A stretch of DNA of 64,000 nucleotides from Uloborus plumipes (Eukaryota; Arthropoda; Arachnida; Araneae; Uloboridae), in the NCBI GenBank assembly GCA_038373865.1, contig JAXGGA010006514.1:1-64000 (forward strand). Direction: 5' to 3'. Below are positions 1 to 11,075 of this stretch, in pieces (positions within the stretch are counted from its first letter, which is position 1; the number at the start of each line of letters is the position of its first letter). Both the position numbers and the translations under genes were made by a program. The notes under the pieces were generated by a model. It ran no database searches and was not told where the DNA came from. It saw only the letters and a program-made list of their open reading frames with translations.

Positions 1-800
1 CAAGAGTTTCAAATAACTGCGTATGTCTAGCAAACAAGCTTAAACAATGTGCATACCTTATTTCACAACGCGAAATTTCCTTCGCCATATTTCTTGGAAC
101 GCATTCCCCTGCGGAAGTCGAGACTGCAGCTTTGTTTAAAAAATGCTTATTTTTCAACCAAAATATAAAGACTGCTCACTTTTATCGACCCTCTCTCTTC
201 CTCTTGTCACAAAATGCCACAACTTGTTGCCCCCCCCCCCTCTCCCTCAAAGCGTGATATCATTTGTAGACGAATCCCAATGCAAAGCATTTTATTTCTC
301 AATTCTTCCAAAGCTCCAAAATTTACACTTTAATTTTTTTCCCCTTCTCCAACTATCCGCTACGAACCCTACTCTACTCTTTTTGCCATCGACATAAAAC
401 TAGTTTTCTGTGACGAAAATTTGCATTCCATCAATACAGACTGCATCATGAACAAAACACGACTGAATGAGAAAAACGACTTTTGTTTTACGCAAGCTTA
501 CGGAATCGTCTGCTAGGCCGACACCCAACCACCTTCCTTTCACTATCGTTGAACTTTCGAGTTCTTTGGAATTTCATCTGGTCTGCGTACCTCCTCGTCT
601 GCTCTGATTTTTTTCCATAGTTTTTGAGAAACGCCTCATCCACGAAAAGAAGAAGATGAAAATAGTTTCAGCTGGTTTTTAAAAAATCATAAATTTTCTA
701 AATCCGTGACTTCAGCTTTGAAGTTTTACTTCTTTTTTTTTCTGTACAAGATTACACCACGTTTCCAAAATACCTTTTAGCAAATTGATAAAATAAAGTG
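1..800. other. No gene recognised; AT-rich sequence with a poly-C tract
   Basis: Both strands hold only short chance ORFs without domain signatures, splice context or codon bias. The one notable feature is a homopolymeric C run near 229-241. No terminal repeats were recognised here. Confidence 0.6.
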
Positions 801-809
801 GTTACACTC

Positions 810-1204
810 ATAGGCGGCTCGTACAGGGGGGGGGGGGGTTCTTTCACTTCCAAAAGTAAAAGGGACTTGAACCCCTCACTTTTCACGATAAAAAATTGGT
901 GATAGAATGAAAAATGATTTTTTACTCAGTAGATTAATTAATTTCACCAAGATAAGAGCTGAAAATTCCAAAATTTCAGACTTTTTATGTTTCATTAGTA
1001 CGAATAATACACAACCAGCCTGGTTGATTTTTGAGGCCATATCCCGCATTTTTAGAGGTCATTTCATTAGTAATGATAAATCCAATAAGATAGCCAAATT
1101 TATCAAAAAAAAAAAAAAAAAAAAATCGAGGTGATGCCTCCTACCCCTCCCGAATCCGCATTTCTCTTACCCCCCCCCCTTTTTTGGTGTACCAGCCGTC
1201 CATT
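810..1204. mobile_element. Possible MITE with imperfect terminal inverted repeats and internal poly-G/poly-C
   Basis: The left end reads ATAGGCGGCTCGTACAGG and then a G run (826-838). The right end is a C run followed by GGTGTACCAGCCGTCCATT, whose reverse complement resembles the left end. A related end, GTACGAGTCGCCTATG, occurs alone at 35656-35672 next to a C run. I could not define a target duplication, so the boundaries are approximate. An A20-like run lies at 1106-1124. Confidence 0.35.
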
Positions 1205-1515
1205 CGGCAATATGTATGTTGTTATGTAGCATACAATACAGTACACAACACTACAATAAGAAGAGGAAACGGACCCTTTGCTCCGTTTTTCTGCTTTTCA
1301 TCTTTGATCTCATTAAAAAATTAAACCAGCAGTTTGATTTTCAACCATGAGTTTTATTAAATATTTCTCATCCTCAATGATTTGTTTTTAAATGCTTAAT
1401 TCATTACCTTTTTATATTATTTTTTTAACAGAACTAATTGCAAAAATCAAAACTTCATAAGCAACGAGAAAAAAATGTTACATTTCTCTCTCTCATTTCT
1501 TCTTTTCACTTATCT

Positions 1516-2330
1516 AAAGGGTCATTCCATAGTGACTAACGTAACATTTAGAGCTGATTTTGTAACTGTTTTTACTTGTAACTTAAAGGATAAAAAATAT
1601 TTTTCAGTTATGCTGGTGGCTTCACAATGTACATGGTATCTATGTATCATTTCTGCTAAGAATTTGAAACAAAATTACTCACAGTAGATATTTTTTCAAC
1701 CAAAATAGCAGTGTGACTAACGTAACATTTTTGCAACCCTGAAAATTACCGTATTTTTCGCCTTATAAGACGCCCTTTTTATCCCCAAAATCGGAGGGGG
1801 GGGGGAGTGATTGCGTCGTATACGGCAAATACAAAAGCCCCCCTTTTTTTTTCTAGATTTGCCTCCTTTAAAATTGGGTGCGTCTTATATGCCGGTGCGT
1901 CTTATACGGCGAAAAATACGGTAATGCTCATGTTGTGAGGCAAAAATTTCTCGAAGTTAAGCAAGTGTAAAAAAATGAATGATATATTTACAAAATGTTG
2001 GCTTTTAAAACATAAAACACATTTATTAAATCTTTTTTTTAGTCTTAAGTGTCACTTTTGCTCAAGATGGCGGGTGACTAACGTAACGTGACTAACGTAA
2101 CCATCAAATAATAAGCAGTAAACACATTACAAACCATTTATTATGGTTAATTTCAGTGATAATTACAATACTTTTTCAATTTTTCTTAACTTCTTATGTT
2201 GTATGATTTTTATTTAGTTATTTATTTATTTATTTTTTGATACTTTTTTCACTTCAGTATTTTTTTTGCTTCAGCTGTGGTTGACATTTCTATGGAATTT
2301 TTTGACCCTAAAGAGATCTGTTTTCAATAA
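1516..2330 (+). repeat. Interspersed repeat with GTGACTAACGTAACATT motifs, copy 1
   Basis: This stretch is a reverse-complement relative of 58150-58797. Shared landmarks include the repeated motif GTGACTAACGTAAC (about 1530, 1713, 2072 and 2087), a block around CTTAAGTGTCACTTTTGCTC, and a terminal block near TGACATTTCTATGGAA. There is no coding capacity, and I do not recognise the superfamily. Copy 1 carries an extra MITE at 1749-1921 that is absent from copy 2. Confidence 0.7.
1749..1921. mobile_element. 173-bp MITE with CCGTATTTTTCGCC inverted ends in a TA target
   Basis: The element starts CCGTATTTTTCGCCTTATAA and ends with the near-inverse TTATACGGCGAAAAATACGG. It is flanked by TA on both sides (1747-1748 and 1922-1923). 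The paralogous repeat on the other strand near 58530 lacks it: flanking GAAAAT and ATGCTCATG are separated there by only two bases. That empty site confirms the boundaries. The TA target and TIR form suggest a Tc1/mariner-type MITE; the superfamily is inference. Confidence 0.88.
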
Positions 2331-2445
2331 ATCGTCTGATGCAGTTATTTTACACCATAAAAAGAGTTGCATTGACGAAATGTAAAGCAGTTAAGAGTTG
2401 ATTGCATATTTTATTCGTAATATAGAATGATGTCATATTTAAAGT

Positions 2446-2600
2446 TTACAAATACCTTTGTGCTATAGATGCAAAGAAAATTACAGCTTAAAGAAAGGCA
2501 CAAATAAGCAGGGATACTGCAGACACGTGTTTCGGTGTTAAAAGGCACGCCTTTTTCAATGCAAAAGAATTGTGAGCTTATGGATGCCTTTCTTTGCGTT
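2446..2600. repeat. Partial copy of the ACACGTGTTTCGG foldback family
   Basis: It shares GCAGGGATACTGCAGACACG, the following GTGTTTCGG and GTGAGCTTATGGATG with the foldback at 30235-30551. It also shares a GTTTACAAATACCTTTGTGC segment that lies just outside that element in inverse orientation. Only one arm is present. Confidence 0.6.
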
Positions 2601-2920
2601 GTAATTTTCTTTGATGTCATATTTGTACTATGTAGTATTTTTAAGTGTTGGCTACAGAATATCAGCTATGGAAAACGGAATTGCTCTCACAAATTGCAAT
2701 AGAAGTTTTACAAAGAGTGCCTGTTTCAACATGTTCTGCAAAAAAATCGTTTGTTGTTGCTGTTGTTGTCTTGTGCCAGTCGTGCTGGCAATTAGGGGTG
2801 CGCTGCTTCACTTTTCCAACTGCGTTCTAATTTTTTCTCAAGTCCGATTTCCACAGTACACCCATCACACAGGGGCTCGTTCATAGTGGGCAACTTTTCA
2901 CAGCACAACTACACATTCAC

Positions 2921-3102
2921 CAGGCCCGTCATTTAGGAGGGGGGGGGCAGGGGGGGGGTCAATTGCCCCACCCCTGACTTTGAAAAATCAAGGTATTTAC
3001 ATATAAGTGGGCGTGCTTTTTGTTGTTTTCTGGTGAAATTGTATAGTGTTTTTACCCTTTGCCCCCCCCCCCCCCGCGGGAAAACTTGAAATGACGTCCC
3101 TG
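2921..3102. mobile_element. hAT-type MITE, 182 bp, with perfect 8-bp target duplication
   Basis: The ends are CAGGCCCGTCATTT and AAATGACGTCCCTG, an almost exact inverted pair. The element is flanked by ACATTCAC at 2913-2920 and again at 3103-3110, the 8-bp duplication expected of hAT transposition. It contains long G and C tracts just inside each end. A second member with the same TIRs lies at 26803-26965. It has no coding capacity, so any mobilisation would need a transposase supplied in trans. Confidence 0.92.
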
Positions 3103-3111
3103 ACATTCACA

Positions 3112-3213
3112 CAAAAAAAAGGACAAGGACAGGATAGAGAGAAATTTCACCCATACCCGAGCCCTGGACCCCTCCATTGGGGTCAGAATTCTCTGACCAC
3201 TAGACAAAGTGGC
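3112..3213 (-). mobile_element. Possible tRNA-derived SINE head
   Basis: Read on the minus strand, the segment has an A-box-like stretch TGTCTAGTGGTCAGAG and, about 40 nt later, a degenerate B-box-like GGGCTCGGGTATGGG. That spacing is tRNA-like. A run of A on the plus strand closes the unit at 3112-3119. No target duplication was found, so the call is weaker than for the SINE at 30867-31056. Confidence 0.4.
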
Positions 3214-3215
3214 CG

Positions 3216-4148
3216 GCAAGGATCGTTTTCAACAATGAAAAGCTCAAAAAATTTTGTTCAAAAAATTCAACTGTTCAAATAGATTGTTTGTTTAAGCATG
3301 TATAAAGTATGTATGCAAGTACTAAAGTCCAAAAAGTTTAAAGAAGTGAAAAAGGAAAAGTATTTCATAAAAAAATAAATGTACATACTCTGATTTTGAT
3401 ACATTAGCACCGCATATTACAATATTTATTATCGTGATTTTTTTTTCTTTCTTCTTCAAATATTTTACGATTTTTACCAATTTTCCAAAAAAACTTTCAT
3501 TCTTTTATTCTCATGGTATATGTTTATATTCTTGTATCGTACTTTTTTTTTTTTTTAAATTTTGAAACTTCGAGTTATAAACCGAGTAATGTTCCAAAAT
3601 AGAGCATCTAAAAACAATATGCAGTTCGCCCCCCTCCCCATTAATTTCTGTGTAAGCCTCTGGATATATATATCCGGTACGTCATCATTAAAACTGAAAA
3701 TAAAATAACCAAGTAAATTGATGAGAATAATAAAAAGGACATCCGATTCACGATCCAATGTAAAAGAACACTGTAAGTAAACGATGCCCTCTGAAATTAA
3801 TGAAAGAAAAGAGACAATAAAATGAGATTGCAGAGTACAGTATGGGGATAAAAAGATAACTTTGCAATCGGTATGTTTGTATCCAATGCCCGCAACAATG
3901 TTTAGTTAGTCGTGAAAAAGCACACTTCCTTGATGCAAAGAAAGCGGACAGACTCAATTTCAGTAGTTTTTCGGCCTTGAAGGAGAAACAAAGAGGCCAC
4001 TTGGGCGAACAGAAAAGCTAGCACTTTTCCTTTTCGTTGTAATCATAGTTCCACGAAGTGACAGAAAAAAAAGGGGAAAACATCTACCCGATAGCATTCT
4101 TGCTGATTTTCATGAAAAATACCCTCTTGAATCCAAACTTAAATAATT
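3216..4148. other. No gene recognised
   Basis: AT-rich DNA with T-rich runs (3425-3445, 3543-3556). Short ORFs on both strands look random. No TIRs or tandem structure were seen. Confidence 0.6.
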
Positions 4149-4640
4149 ACTAGCTGCGTAGCCCGGCGTTGCACGGGCTTTAAAGTAGCGAGGAAAGTTT
4201 CAACAAACTACTCGCCAACAAGACGGCTCACCTTTAAAGTTGTGAGGAAAGTTTAAACAGACTACTCGCCGTCAAGGCGGCTCGCTTTTACAGTTGCGAG
4301 GAAAGTTTCAACAAACTACTCCCCGCTAAAGCGGCTCGCTAGAAAGCTTTCCTGCATCAAAAAGTCAATCGAATTATTTGCACATGCTTTCTCAGAAATA
4401 AAGACGATGTCAAGTAGCGCATACTTAGTACTCTCCCAAAATAACAAAAATTCCTTACCAAAAACAATTATTTCCAAACCGCTTTCTTCTTGTAAAATTA
4501 ATTGCAAAATTCTAAATGAAAAAGTTGTTTTAATATTTGGATCGCAGCCAAAAAAAGTCCCTGCTAAAAACAGCAATAGCATAATTATTTAAAAACACAT
4601 TTTAAAATGGTACCAGAGAAAAAATATAAGTCATTAATTA
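4149..4640 (-). repeat. RTE-like or SINE-like interspersed repeat (GCCCGGCGTTGCACGGGC end) with 54-bp tandem units
   Basis: The segment begins ACTAGCTGCGTAGCCCGGCG and matches 44220-44868 over its length. From about 4178 to 4345 it contains three tandem units of about 54 bp with the core GAGGAAAGTTTCAACAAACT and an inverted GGCGGC/GCCGCC-like motif. The same unit is present about five times in the 44-kb copy. By analogy with that longer copy, the element probably reads on the minus strand, with this side its terminal end. Confidence 0.65.
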
Positions 4641-5010
4641 GAATAAAAAACAATTGTTAGAACTTTGTTGTAACACGTATTCAAAATGACAACGGAAAGA
4701 AATAACACTCATTAATTTTAAAAAGTTCAATAATTTAATTAACGTTTTAATTTAAAATGGCAACGGAAAGAAATAAATGTCTTGAAATTTTAGATAGATC
4801 AATAATTTAATTAACGTTTTAAGATAACAGATTTTAATCGTATTAATAGTGACCAAGTGACCTTATATTGTATACAGCTTTATGCCATAGGTATACCCAA
4901 ATCAAAATGTATACGTAATACATATTGTATAATGTGTATGATTTAATTGTAAATTATTTTGCATACAAGCTCAACTTTCGAGTTTACAATTATCTAAAAA
5001 TTGCGTAGTA
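4641..5010. other. No gene recognised
   Basis: AT-rich sequence with a short internal direct repeat (AAAATGGCAACGGAAAGAAA-type blocks near 4683 and 4757). It ends at the TA that precedes the large TIR element starting at 5011. Confidence 0.5.
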
Positions 5011-5976
5011 GGGGAGAGCGGGGCTAAAGTTCCGTTTTTTGATCAAGCTCAAAATTCGTTTTGAAAACTTTGTTCTAGAATTAATATTCCAAGGTTAAAA
5101 CTTAGTATTATATGTCCCTTTGATATACAGACTGTTTTTTGAGTTGTATTTTGTAAGGTTTTTTAATAATTAATTTTATAGCAAGTAAAGCCGAAAAGGA
5201 ACAACTAACCCCGTCTTGGGGCAAGTTGTTCCGTGGGTGGGGCAAATTGTTCCGATATTAACAAGACGATGAATAACGATGCTGATTTCGAATTTAACCA
5301 CGTTGCGAGATGAATAACTCATTAAAAACATAATTTGTATTTAAAAAAAACAATGGTTGATATTAGTATGACTTTATGTACGGCTGTATGACTGTATGCA
5401 CGTATGTTTGCGTGTGCGCAGTGGCGGATCCAGCGGGGGAGGCACGGGGGCACGTGCCCCCTCCCCCCCCCCCCTGTCATATATTCGCGAAGAGCCTAAA
5501 ACCCATACTGAAACGAGAAACACCGATCAAATTATCGGTGCCGATTTGATACATCTGTTTTGCATTTTTTAAATATTTTTTTCCACAGTTTTTTGGTAAC
5601 GGAATCGTAAAAGAAAAAAAATATAAAAACCATGACAGAGACCTATTTGGTAACCGGCGAAAAAAACGCAACTCTCACAATTCCTATTAAGATTTGATTT
5701 ACTTTTAGTAATAAATGAATAGTTTCATTTTGAATGTAACTTTTGGCACATTTCCGTTGGGAGAAAAATGTGTCGGTTCCTTTTTTTTTCCTTTTATTTA
5801 GTGATCTTCGGAACTTTCGAATGTCCCAAACTTATTCTATAGCGCCAGGTCGTTTGAAAGCAAAGGCTCTCTGCTTTGACGTATTTTTGTTTACCTTGTA
5901 TTTGCACACAGAAAAAAAAGGGAGACGCAACAAGCGGTTGGGTGAAAGTATGTTTTTGCCTATTTTGTGTTTTATA

Positions 5977-8280
5977 TATCACAACTGCCCCTGCTGAAAG
6001 ATCTTTCAGCACATTGAAAAGAATAAAAACATTTTTAAGATCTACCATGGGTCAGGAAAGATTAAATGGTCTTAGTAGGCTATACATTAGGGTGGTCACA
6101 AGTAACATGGGGGAATTTTTTTTTTTTCAACTAATTTTTTGCGGCACCCCCCTAAAATGTGCCAATGGGCTAGAAAATGAGATTTGCAAAGTTTTAGCTT
6201 AATCGGATAATATTAACACGTGCCGCAAAGAGGGTAAAGTTAAGAAAAACAGCGATTTTTAGCCAAAAATTGTAGTTTTTACTCTAAAAATAAAACTACT
6301 GATCCTAGAAGCTTTATTTTGGTCTCATTTTGCAGGAAATTTTATTTTTTTTAAGTCTAATCTTATTTAAAGTTTCGAAAAAAATGATTAAATATTTTTC
6401 AGAATTTTCACAAGTCAGGCTGCAACGCAAATCCTCGAAATTGCAAGTAACATGGGGAATTTTTTTTTTCAACTAATCTTTTGAGGCACCCCCCTAAAAT
6501 GTGCCAATATACTAGAAAATGAGATTTGAAAAGTTTTAGCTTAATCGGATAATATTAACACGTGCCTCAAAGTGGGTAAAGTTACGAAAAACAGCGATTT
6601 TTAGCCAAAAATCGTAGTTTTTCCTCTGCAAAACCAAAACTTTTCATCTTAGAAGCTTTATTTTGATCTCATTTTGTAGGAAATTTCATTTTCTTTAAGT
6701 CAATTTCATTTAAAGTCTCGAAAAAAATGATTGAATATTTTTCAGAAATTTTCCAAGTCAGGCTGCAGCGTAAATCCTCGAAATTGCTTAGAAAAAAATA
6801 AATCATTAAAATGTAAATTAATAAGTTCTTTTAGTAAATTTAATAAACTCTACGGATAACGTTGACTTTTTAGAGAAAAAACAGCAATATTATTACGAAT
6901 ATATAATAAATTTGTCTTTGAAACTCATAAATAAAATAAATAACTGCGAGTATAACTTATGAAATGAGCAGTACAAGCCATAAATGAAGGGCTTGGAGGA
7001 TGAAGGGGCTAAGTTACATTTTAAAAAATGAACACTCTCTACAATGGTAAGCAATAGATACAGGTGAGCAAATAAAACTTGGTAAATCAAACAATAGATA
7101 TCAATAGACCAATTTCATACGCACACTAATGACAAAACCAGAAAACAAAAAAGCTGCAATAACTACAACAATAAAACTTTGAACTTTAATTATTCGCAAT
7201 TTCTGTTTTGTCGCTTAACCTAGTTCTGTTTTGTCGCTAGTTTGTATGTAAAGAGTAGTAAAATAATGTTATATAATTTAACAGTATAAGTATAAAGGTG
7301 CATTAAAGCTTTTATTGTCATTTTAACTCTTTGCTTTCCGTCTTAACCCCTTAATTCCTCTATTTTAACACAGGAATTTGTTTCATTTATTTCTAAAGTA
7401 CCGCGAAAATACCCCTTTTTTAATTGACAAAGTAAATCCAACAATAAGCAAATAAATGTAATTGAATATTGTAATGATTTTAGGTTTTTGCATGAAAATT
7501 TCTTATTTTTGATATATTCTACGATTTAACCTGAAAAATGCCAAATAAATACTTTAGACATGATAGCAAAAATGAATGGGATAGCACTTAACAAGAATTA
7601 AATTTCCTACAAAATGAGACCAAAATAAAGTTTCTAAGATGAATAGTTTTGGTTTTATATAGAGGAAAAACTACGATTTTTGGCTAAAAATCGCTGTTTT
7701 TCGTAACTTTACCCACTTTGAGGCACGTGTTAATATTATCCGATTAAGCTAAAACTTTTCAAATCTCATTTTCTAGTCCATTGGCACATTTTAGGGGGGT
7801 GCCTCAAAAGATTAGTTGAAAAAAAAAAAATATCCCCATGTTACTTGCAATTTCGAGGATTTGCGTTGCAGCCTGACTTGTGAAAATTCTGAAAAATATT
7901 TAATCATTTTTTTCGAAAATTTAAATAAGATTAGACTTAAAGAAAATAAAATTTCCTACAAAATGAGACCAAAATAGAGCTTCTAGGATCAGTAGTTTTG
8001 GATTTACGGAGTAAAAACTACAATTTGTAGCTAAAAATCGCTGTTTTTCTTAACTTTACCCTCTTTGCGGCACGTGTTAATATTATCCAATTAAGCTAAA
8101 ACTTTGCAAATCTCATTTTCTAGCCCATTGGCATATTTTAGGAGGGTGCCGCAAAAGAAATTCGAAAATTGATTTTTTGTGTCCACCCTACTATACATAC
8201 ACCGATGAATTAAAGTAGACCCCGAAGAGGTCTTAAATTTATTTGTCAAGAAGTATGCTCGGAAGCTACAATTACAATTC
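5977..8280 (+). pseudogene. hAT transposase C-terminal dimerisation domain, split by an insertion
   Basis: The plus-strand frame at 5977-6087 encodes a peptide containing ERSFSTLKRIKTFLRST, then GQERLNGLSRLYI. This is the typical C-terminal dimerisation block of ZMYM/ZBED-like hAT transposases. The frame is interrupted at 6088 by a palindromic element that duplicated CTATACAT. After skipping the element and one target copy, coding resumes at 8199 with HR, a stop, then IKVDPEEVLNLFVKKYARKL, which fits the family's expected continuation. Upstream catalytic domains are missing or unrecognisable. The fragment is dead: it has an in-frame stop, lacks the DDE region and contains a large insertion. 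Identification rests on motif recognition, without database comparison. Confidence 0.8.
6088..8190. mobile_element. 2.1-kb palindromic TIR element nested in the hAT transposase
   Basis: The ends TAGGGTGGTCACAAG and TTGTGTCCACCCTA are inverted relatives, and CTATACAT is perfectly duplicated at 6080-6087 and 8191-8198. The left arm has two tandem units (about 6100-6445 and 6446-6788). The right arm has the same two units in inverse order and orientation (about 7594-7850 and 7851-8180). A spacer of about 0.8 kb without recognisable coding lies between them. Shared blocks include CACCCCCCTAAAATGTGCCA and AATCGGATAATATTAACACG. The 8-bp duplication and GGGTGG ends suggest a non-autonomous hAT. Confidence 0.88.
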
Positions 8281-8692
8281 ATTTGAATCTTTAAAATGAA
8301 CTTCTTCAGTGTTCTTTATATATGTCTGTGTGTTCCTCATTCGTTCTGTGTTCTTTTTTATTCATTTACAAGCACTTGCTGAATGAAATAATGTTCTGTA
8401 CGTATTCTAACTCAAACCAATAACGTTCCCCTAATACAAGGTATCCACAAATAAATAAACACTTTCAAAGAGAGGACACTTTCTACTGCTAGAGCCATAC
8501 TATACCATGACTGCTTGATGGAATGCCATTATTACCAGGAACCGAAAGGCAAGGAATATACGATAAAACATAAGTATATGACAGTTGTTTGTTTTTAACA
8601 ATAATTATTATTTTTCAGTCAAAAAATTAAACTGTGATTTTGTGACCCCCCCCCCCCTGTAGATTTTTTCTGGATCCGCCACTGCATGTGCG

Positions 8693-9075
8693 TATCTAGG
8701 TATGTCGCGTAACTCAAAAACTGTTTTCCGTAGAAGATTCTAATTTGATATGTTGGCTTTGAGGGAGGTCTAGTTGTGTACCTCCCCCTGTGGTTGCATT
8801 CGAATATTCCCAGGGGGTGGGCTTACCCCTTCTTTGGGGTAAATCAGTGTTAATTTTAATGTAGACATAAGTGATATGAATTGGCGCAACCACTTGACGA
8901 TATATCGTCAAGTGTTTGGTCGCCAAGTGTTTGACGCCAACTTGGTGACAGATCGCCAAGTTGGCGACAAATTTGCCGAAGAAAATGATTTCTTGAATTT
9001 CGGTTCAATTTTTGCGCTATTGGCGATATTTTGCAAAAAATCCACTGAATGCTGTTAAAATCGGCCATATTTAGA
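8693..9075. repeat. Interspersed repeat copy 1 (CTAGTTGTG / TTGGCGCAAC family)
   Basis: Together with about 5380-5418 on the other side of the hAT insertion, this matches the repeat at 39990-40061 plus 41481-41830. Shared blocks are GTATGTCGC(G/A)TAACTCAA, TTTGGGGTAAATCA and TTGGCGCAAC. It contains a perfect 24-bp palindrome at 8891-8914 (left half CACTTGACGATA) and the inverted pair CCAACTTGG/CCAAGTTGG nearby. No coding capacity. Confidence 0.7.
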
Positions 9076-9813
9076 AAAATTGTTTACGCTCAAGAAAAAA
9101 AATAGCAACCGATTTTTACTCAACTTTTTTCCTCATTTATTTTTTTCACGCTAATTAGAACAGACGATTTCTGTAAATCCAATTTGAAATTGATTTTTAC
9201 TTACTGAAAAGCGCCTGTAGTCCTGGATCTGACAGCACTTCTGTAGGAATGTTTGAGTACGGAGAATTTTTTTTCAAAAATGTTTAGTAGGTGCCCTAGG
9301 AAGTATTTTGGACTCGGGTGGACATCCGCCACCTGGTGCATTTTTTTGCTATGACGTCATCAAAGATGGCGGCCATTTTGGCTCTCATAAATGCTAAAAA
9401 ATGCCCAGCATTTCTGCAGGAAATTTAAAAATTGAGAATTTCTTTTCAAAAATGTTTAGTAGATGTCCTAGAAAGTATTTTAGACTCGGGTGGACATCCG
9501 TCTCCTGGTACATTTTCCTGTTATGACGTCATCAAAGATGGCGGCCGCTCGATCCTATAATGGCTCATATCTATGTTACTACTGGACCGATTTGCATGAA
9601 AATTGCGATTTTTTTTACTAATTTGTCTGATGCTATTTGTCTTCAAGCTGCACTGTTAGAAATTTATTCGAAAAAATAATTGAAAATAAATTTATTGATT
9701 TTTTTTTTTTTCATTTTTAACTACCAAGACTTAACCATAAAAAATGGTGTTAACCCTTTTATTTTCACGAGAAAATGCTAATTTACCGCTGCTTGCATAC
9801 CAAAAGATGCAGC

Positions 9814-10526
9814 CAGTGGCGTACGCAGACAAATCATTTCAGGGGGGGGGGCTGAGTCAAGACTCTTTGCGAGCGAGGTGGGGGGAGCACCTCATGAAAT
9901 GTAGCTAAGAAAAGTAAATGTCTCGAATTTCTGCTTTAATGCCTATTTAAGTCGACAAAAATACAACATTAAAAACAACTTTTTTGTCATTAAAATTATT
10001 GTGAAGAAAGCGTTTTGATAGACACAGAGAATGATAAATTTAAAATGAAAAAAAATTCTTCATTGAAAGAAGTGTTGCTGAAACACTTATTTGCAATATT
10101 TTGGCAAATTAACGCTCTAATAATGATGATTTTGCAGTTTATTTTACTATTGTTCCCAATACTGGGTTTTAATTCAATTTGCTGAAATTTATTTAGCAGA
10201 ATTATATGACCGTAAAACATTAATTGTGTGTGTGTGTTGTATTTCTAAAACATAGATTTACAATAAAAATGAACAAAATGGAATGATAGGATAATTATGT
10301 ACAGTAAAGTAGAAAGTAGACATGTCAAAAAAAATCTTTTAGTTTTGTCCTACACTTAACTATCTGTTCTAAAAGCTTTTCTCGTTTTGGTATTTCAAAA
10401 AAAAAAAAAAAAGGGGGGGGGGGAATTTAGAACAAAAAAAACTGAAAGCTTGCATTTTAAAAATTCGTTTCAGAAATTTCGGAGGGGGCTGCAGCCCTAT
10501 CAGCCCAACACCTGAGTACGCCACTG
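9814..10526. mobile_element. hAT-type element, 713 bp, in one arm of the long inverted repeat
   Basis: The ends are CAGTGGCGTACGCAG and CTGAGTACGCCACTG. The flanks are GATGCAGC (9806-9813) and GATGCTAC (10527-10534), an 8-bp duplication with two mismatches. The opposite arm near 12820-12850 lacks the insertion and provides an empty site. A G run sits just inside the left end (9841-9850), and another A/G homopolymer block lies at 10397-10422. Non-coding. Confidence 0.85.
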
Positions 10527-10890
10527 GATGCTACTGTATTACAAAATAGTAAAACGTCCTGCTCGTCCAAGCGATAGCAAGGAAAATTTAAACTTAGTTA
10601 AAATAAAGGCGAATGAGAAGAAATACGAAAATTCAAACATGCTGTATCAGTTTAGGAGAGTTACTTGATTCTTTTACACAGTTCTGATGGTTGCTGTTGA
10701 TTATGATTTTTCCCCTCTGAAAACATTCGAAGAACCGGTTTTACCATCATGTAAATTCAGTTTTGAAGAAAATCCACAGTAACAACAATTTTGATTTTTG
10801 CTAATGAATCTATACCATATAAATTACCATGCAACTATTTACACAACTCAAATGAATTTCAATCATGTCCTCAACCAGCTGGGCCAGAAC

Positions 10891-11075
10891 CAATAGCGTA
10901 CATAGTCTTAAGTGCGCCCCTTGCTATATTTGTAAGTGCACCTCCACTTCCCTGTTAAACTATAAGAATTTTTTTCCCGTGTGACTCATAGTGCTATTTT
11001 TCAGGAAGGTGCGCCCTCAAACCTCATGCCCCCCTCTGCTCCGTGGGGGTTTTGGGGTGCTATGTAACGCCACTG
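10891..11075. mobile_element. hAT-type MITE, 185 bp, with perfect 8-bp target duplication
   Basis: The left end CAATAGCGTACATAG is the imperfect inverse of the right end CTATGTAACGCCACTG. GCCAGAAC is duplicated exactly at 10883-10890 and 11076-11083. Non-coding. It lies inside the interior of the long-inverted-repeat element. Confidence 0.88.

Larger units (their letters stand above)
5419..8684 (+). mobile_element. Degenerate hAT transposon with CAGTGGCGGATCCAG ends
   Basis: The TIRs CAGTGGCGGATCCAG (5419-5433) and CTGGATCCGCCACTG (8670-8684) are exact inverses. The flanks CGTGTGCG (5411-5418) and CATGTGCG (8685-8692) form an 8-bp duplication with one mismatch. Poly-C tracts lie just inside each end. 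The interior holds the C-terminal remnant of a hAT transposase on the plus strand and is split by the palindromic element 6088-8190. The host sequence is a repeat whose other copy is at 39990-41830, and that comparison shows the insertion site. Confidence 0.88.
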
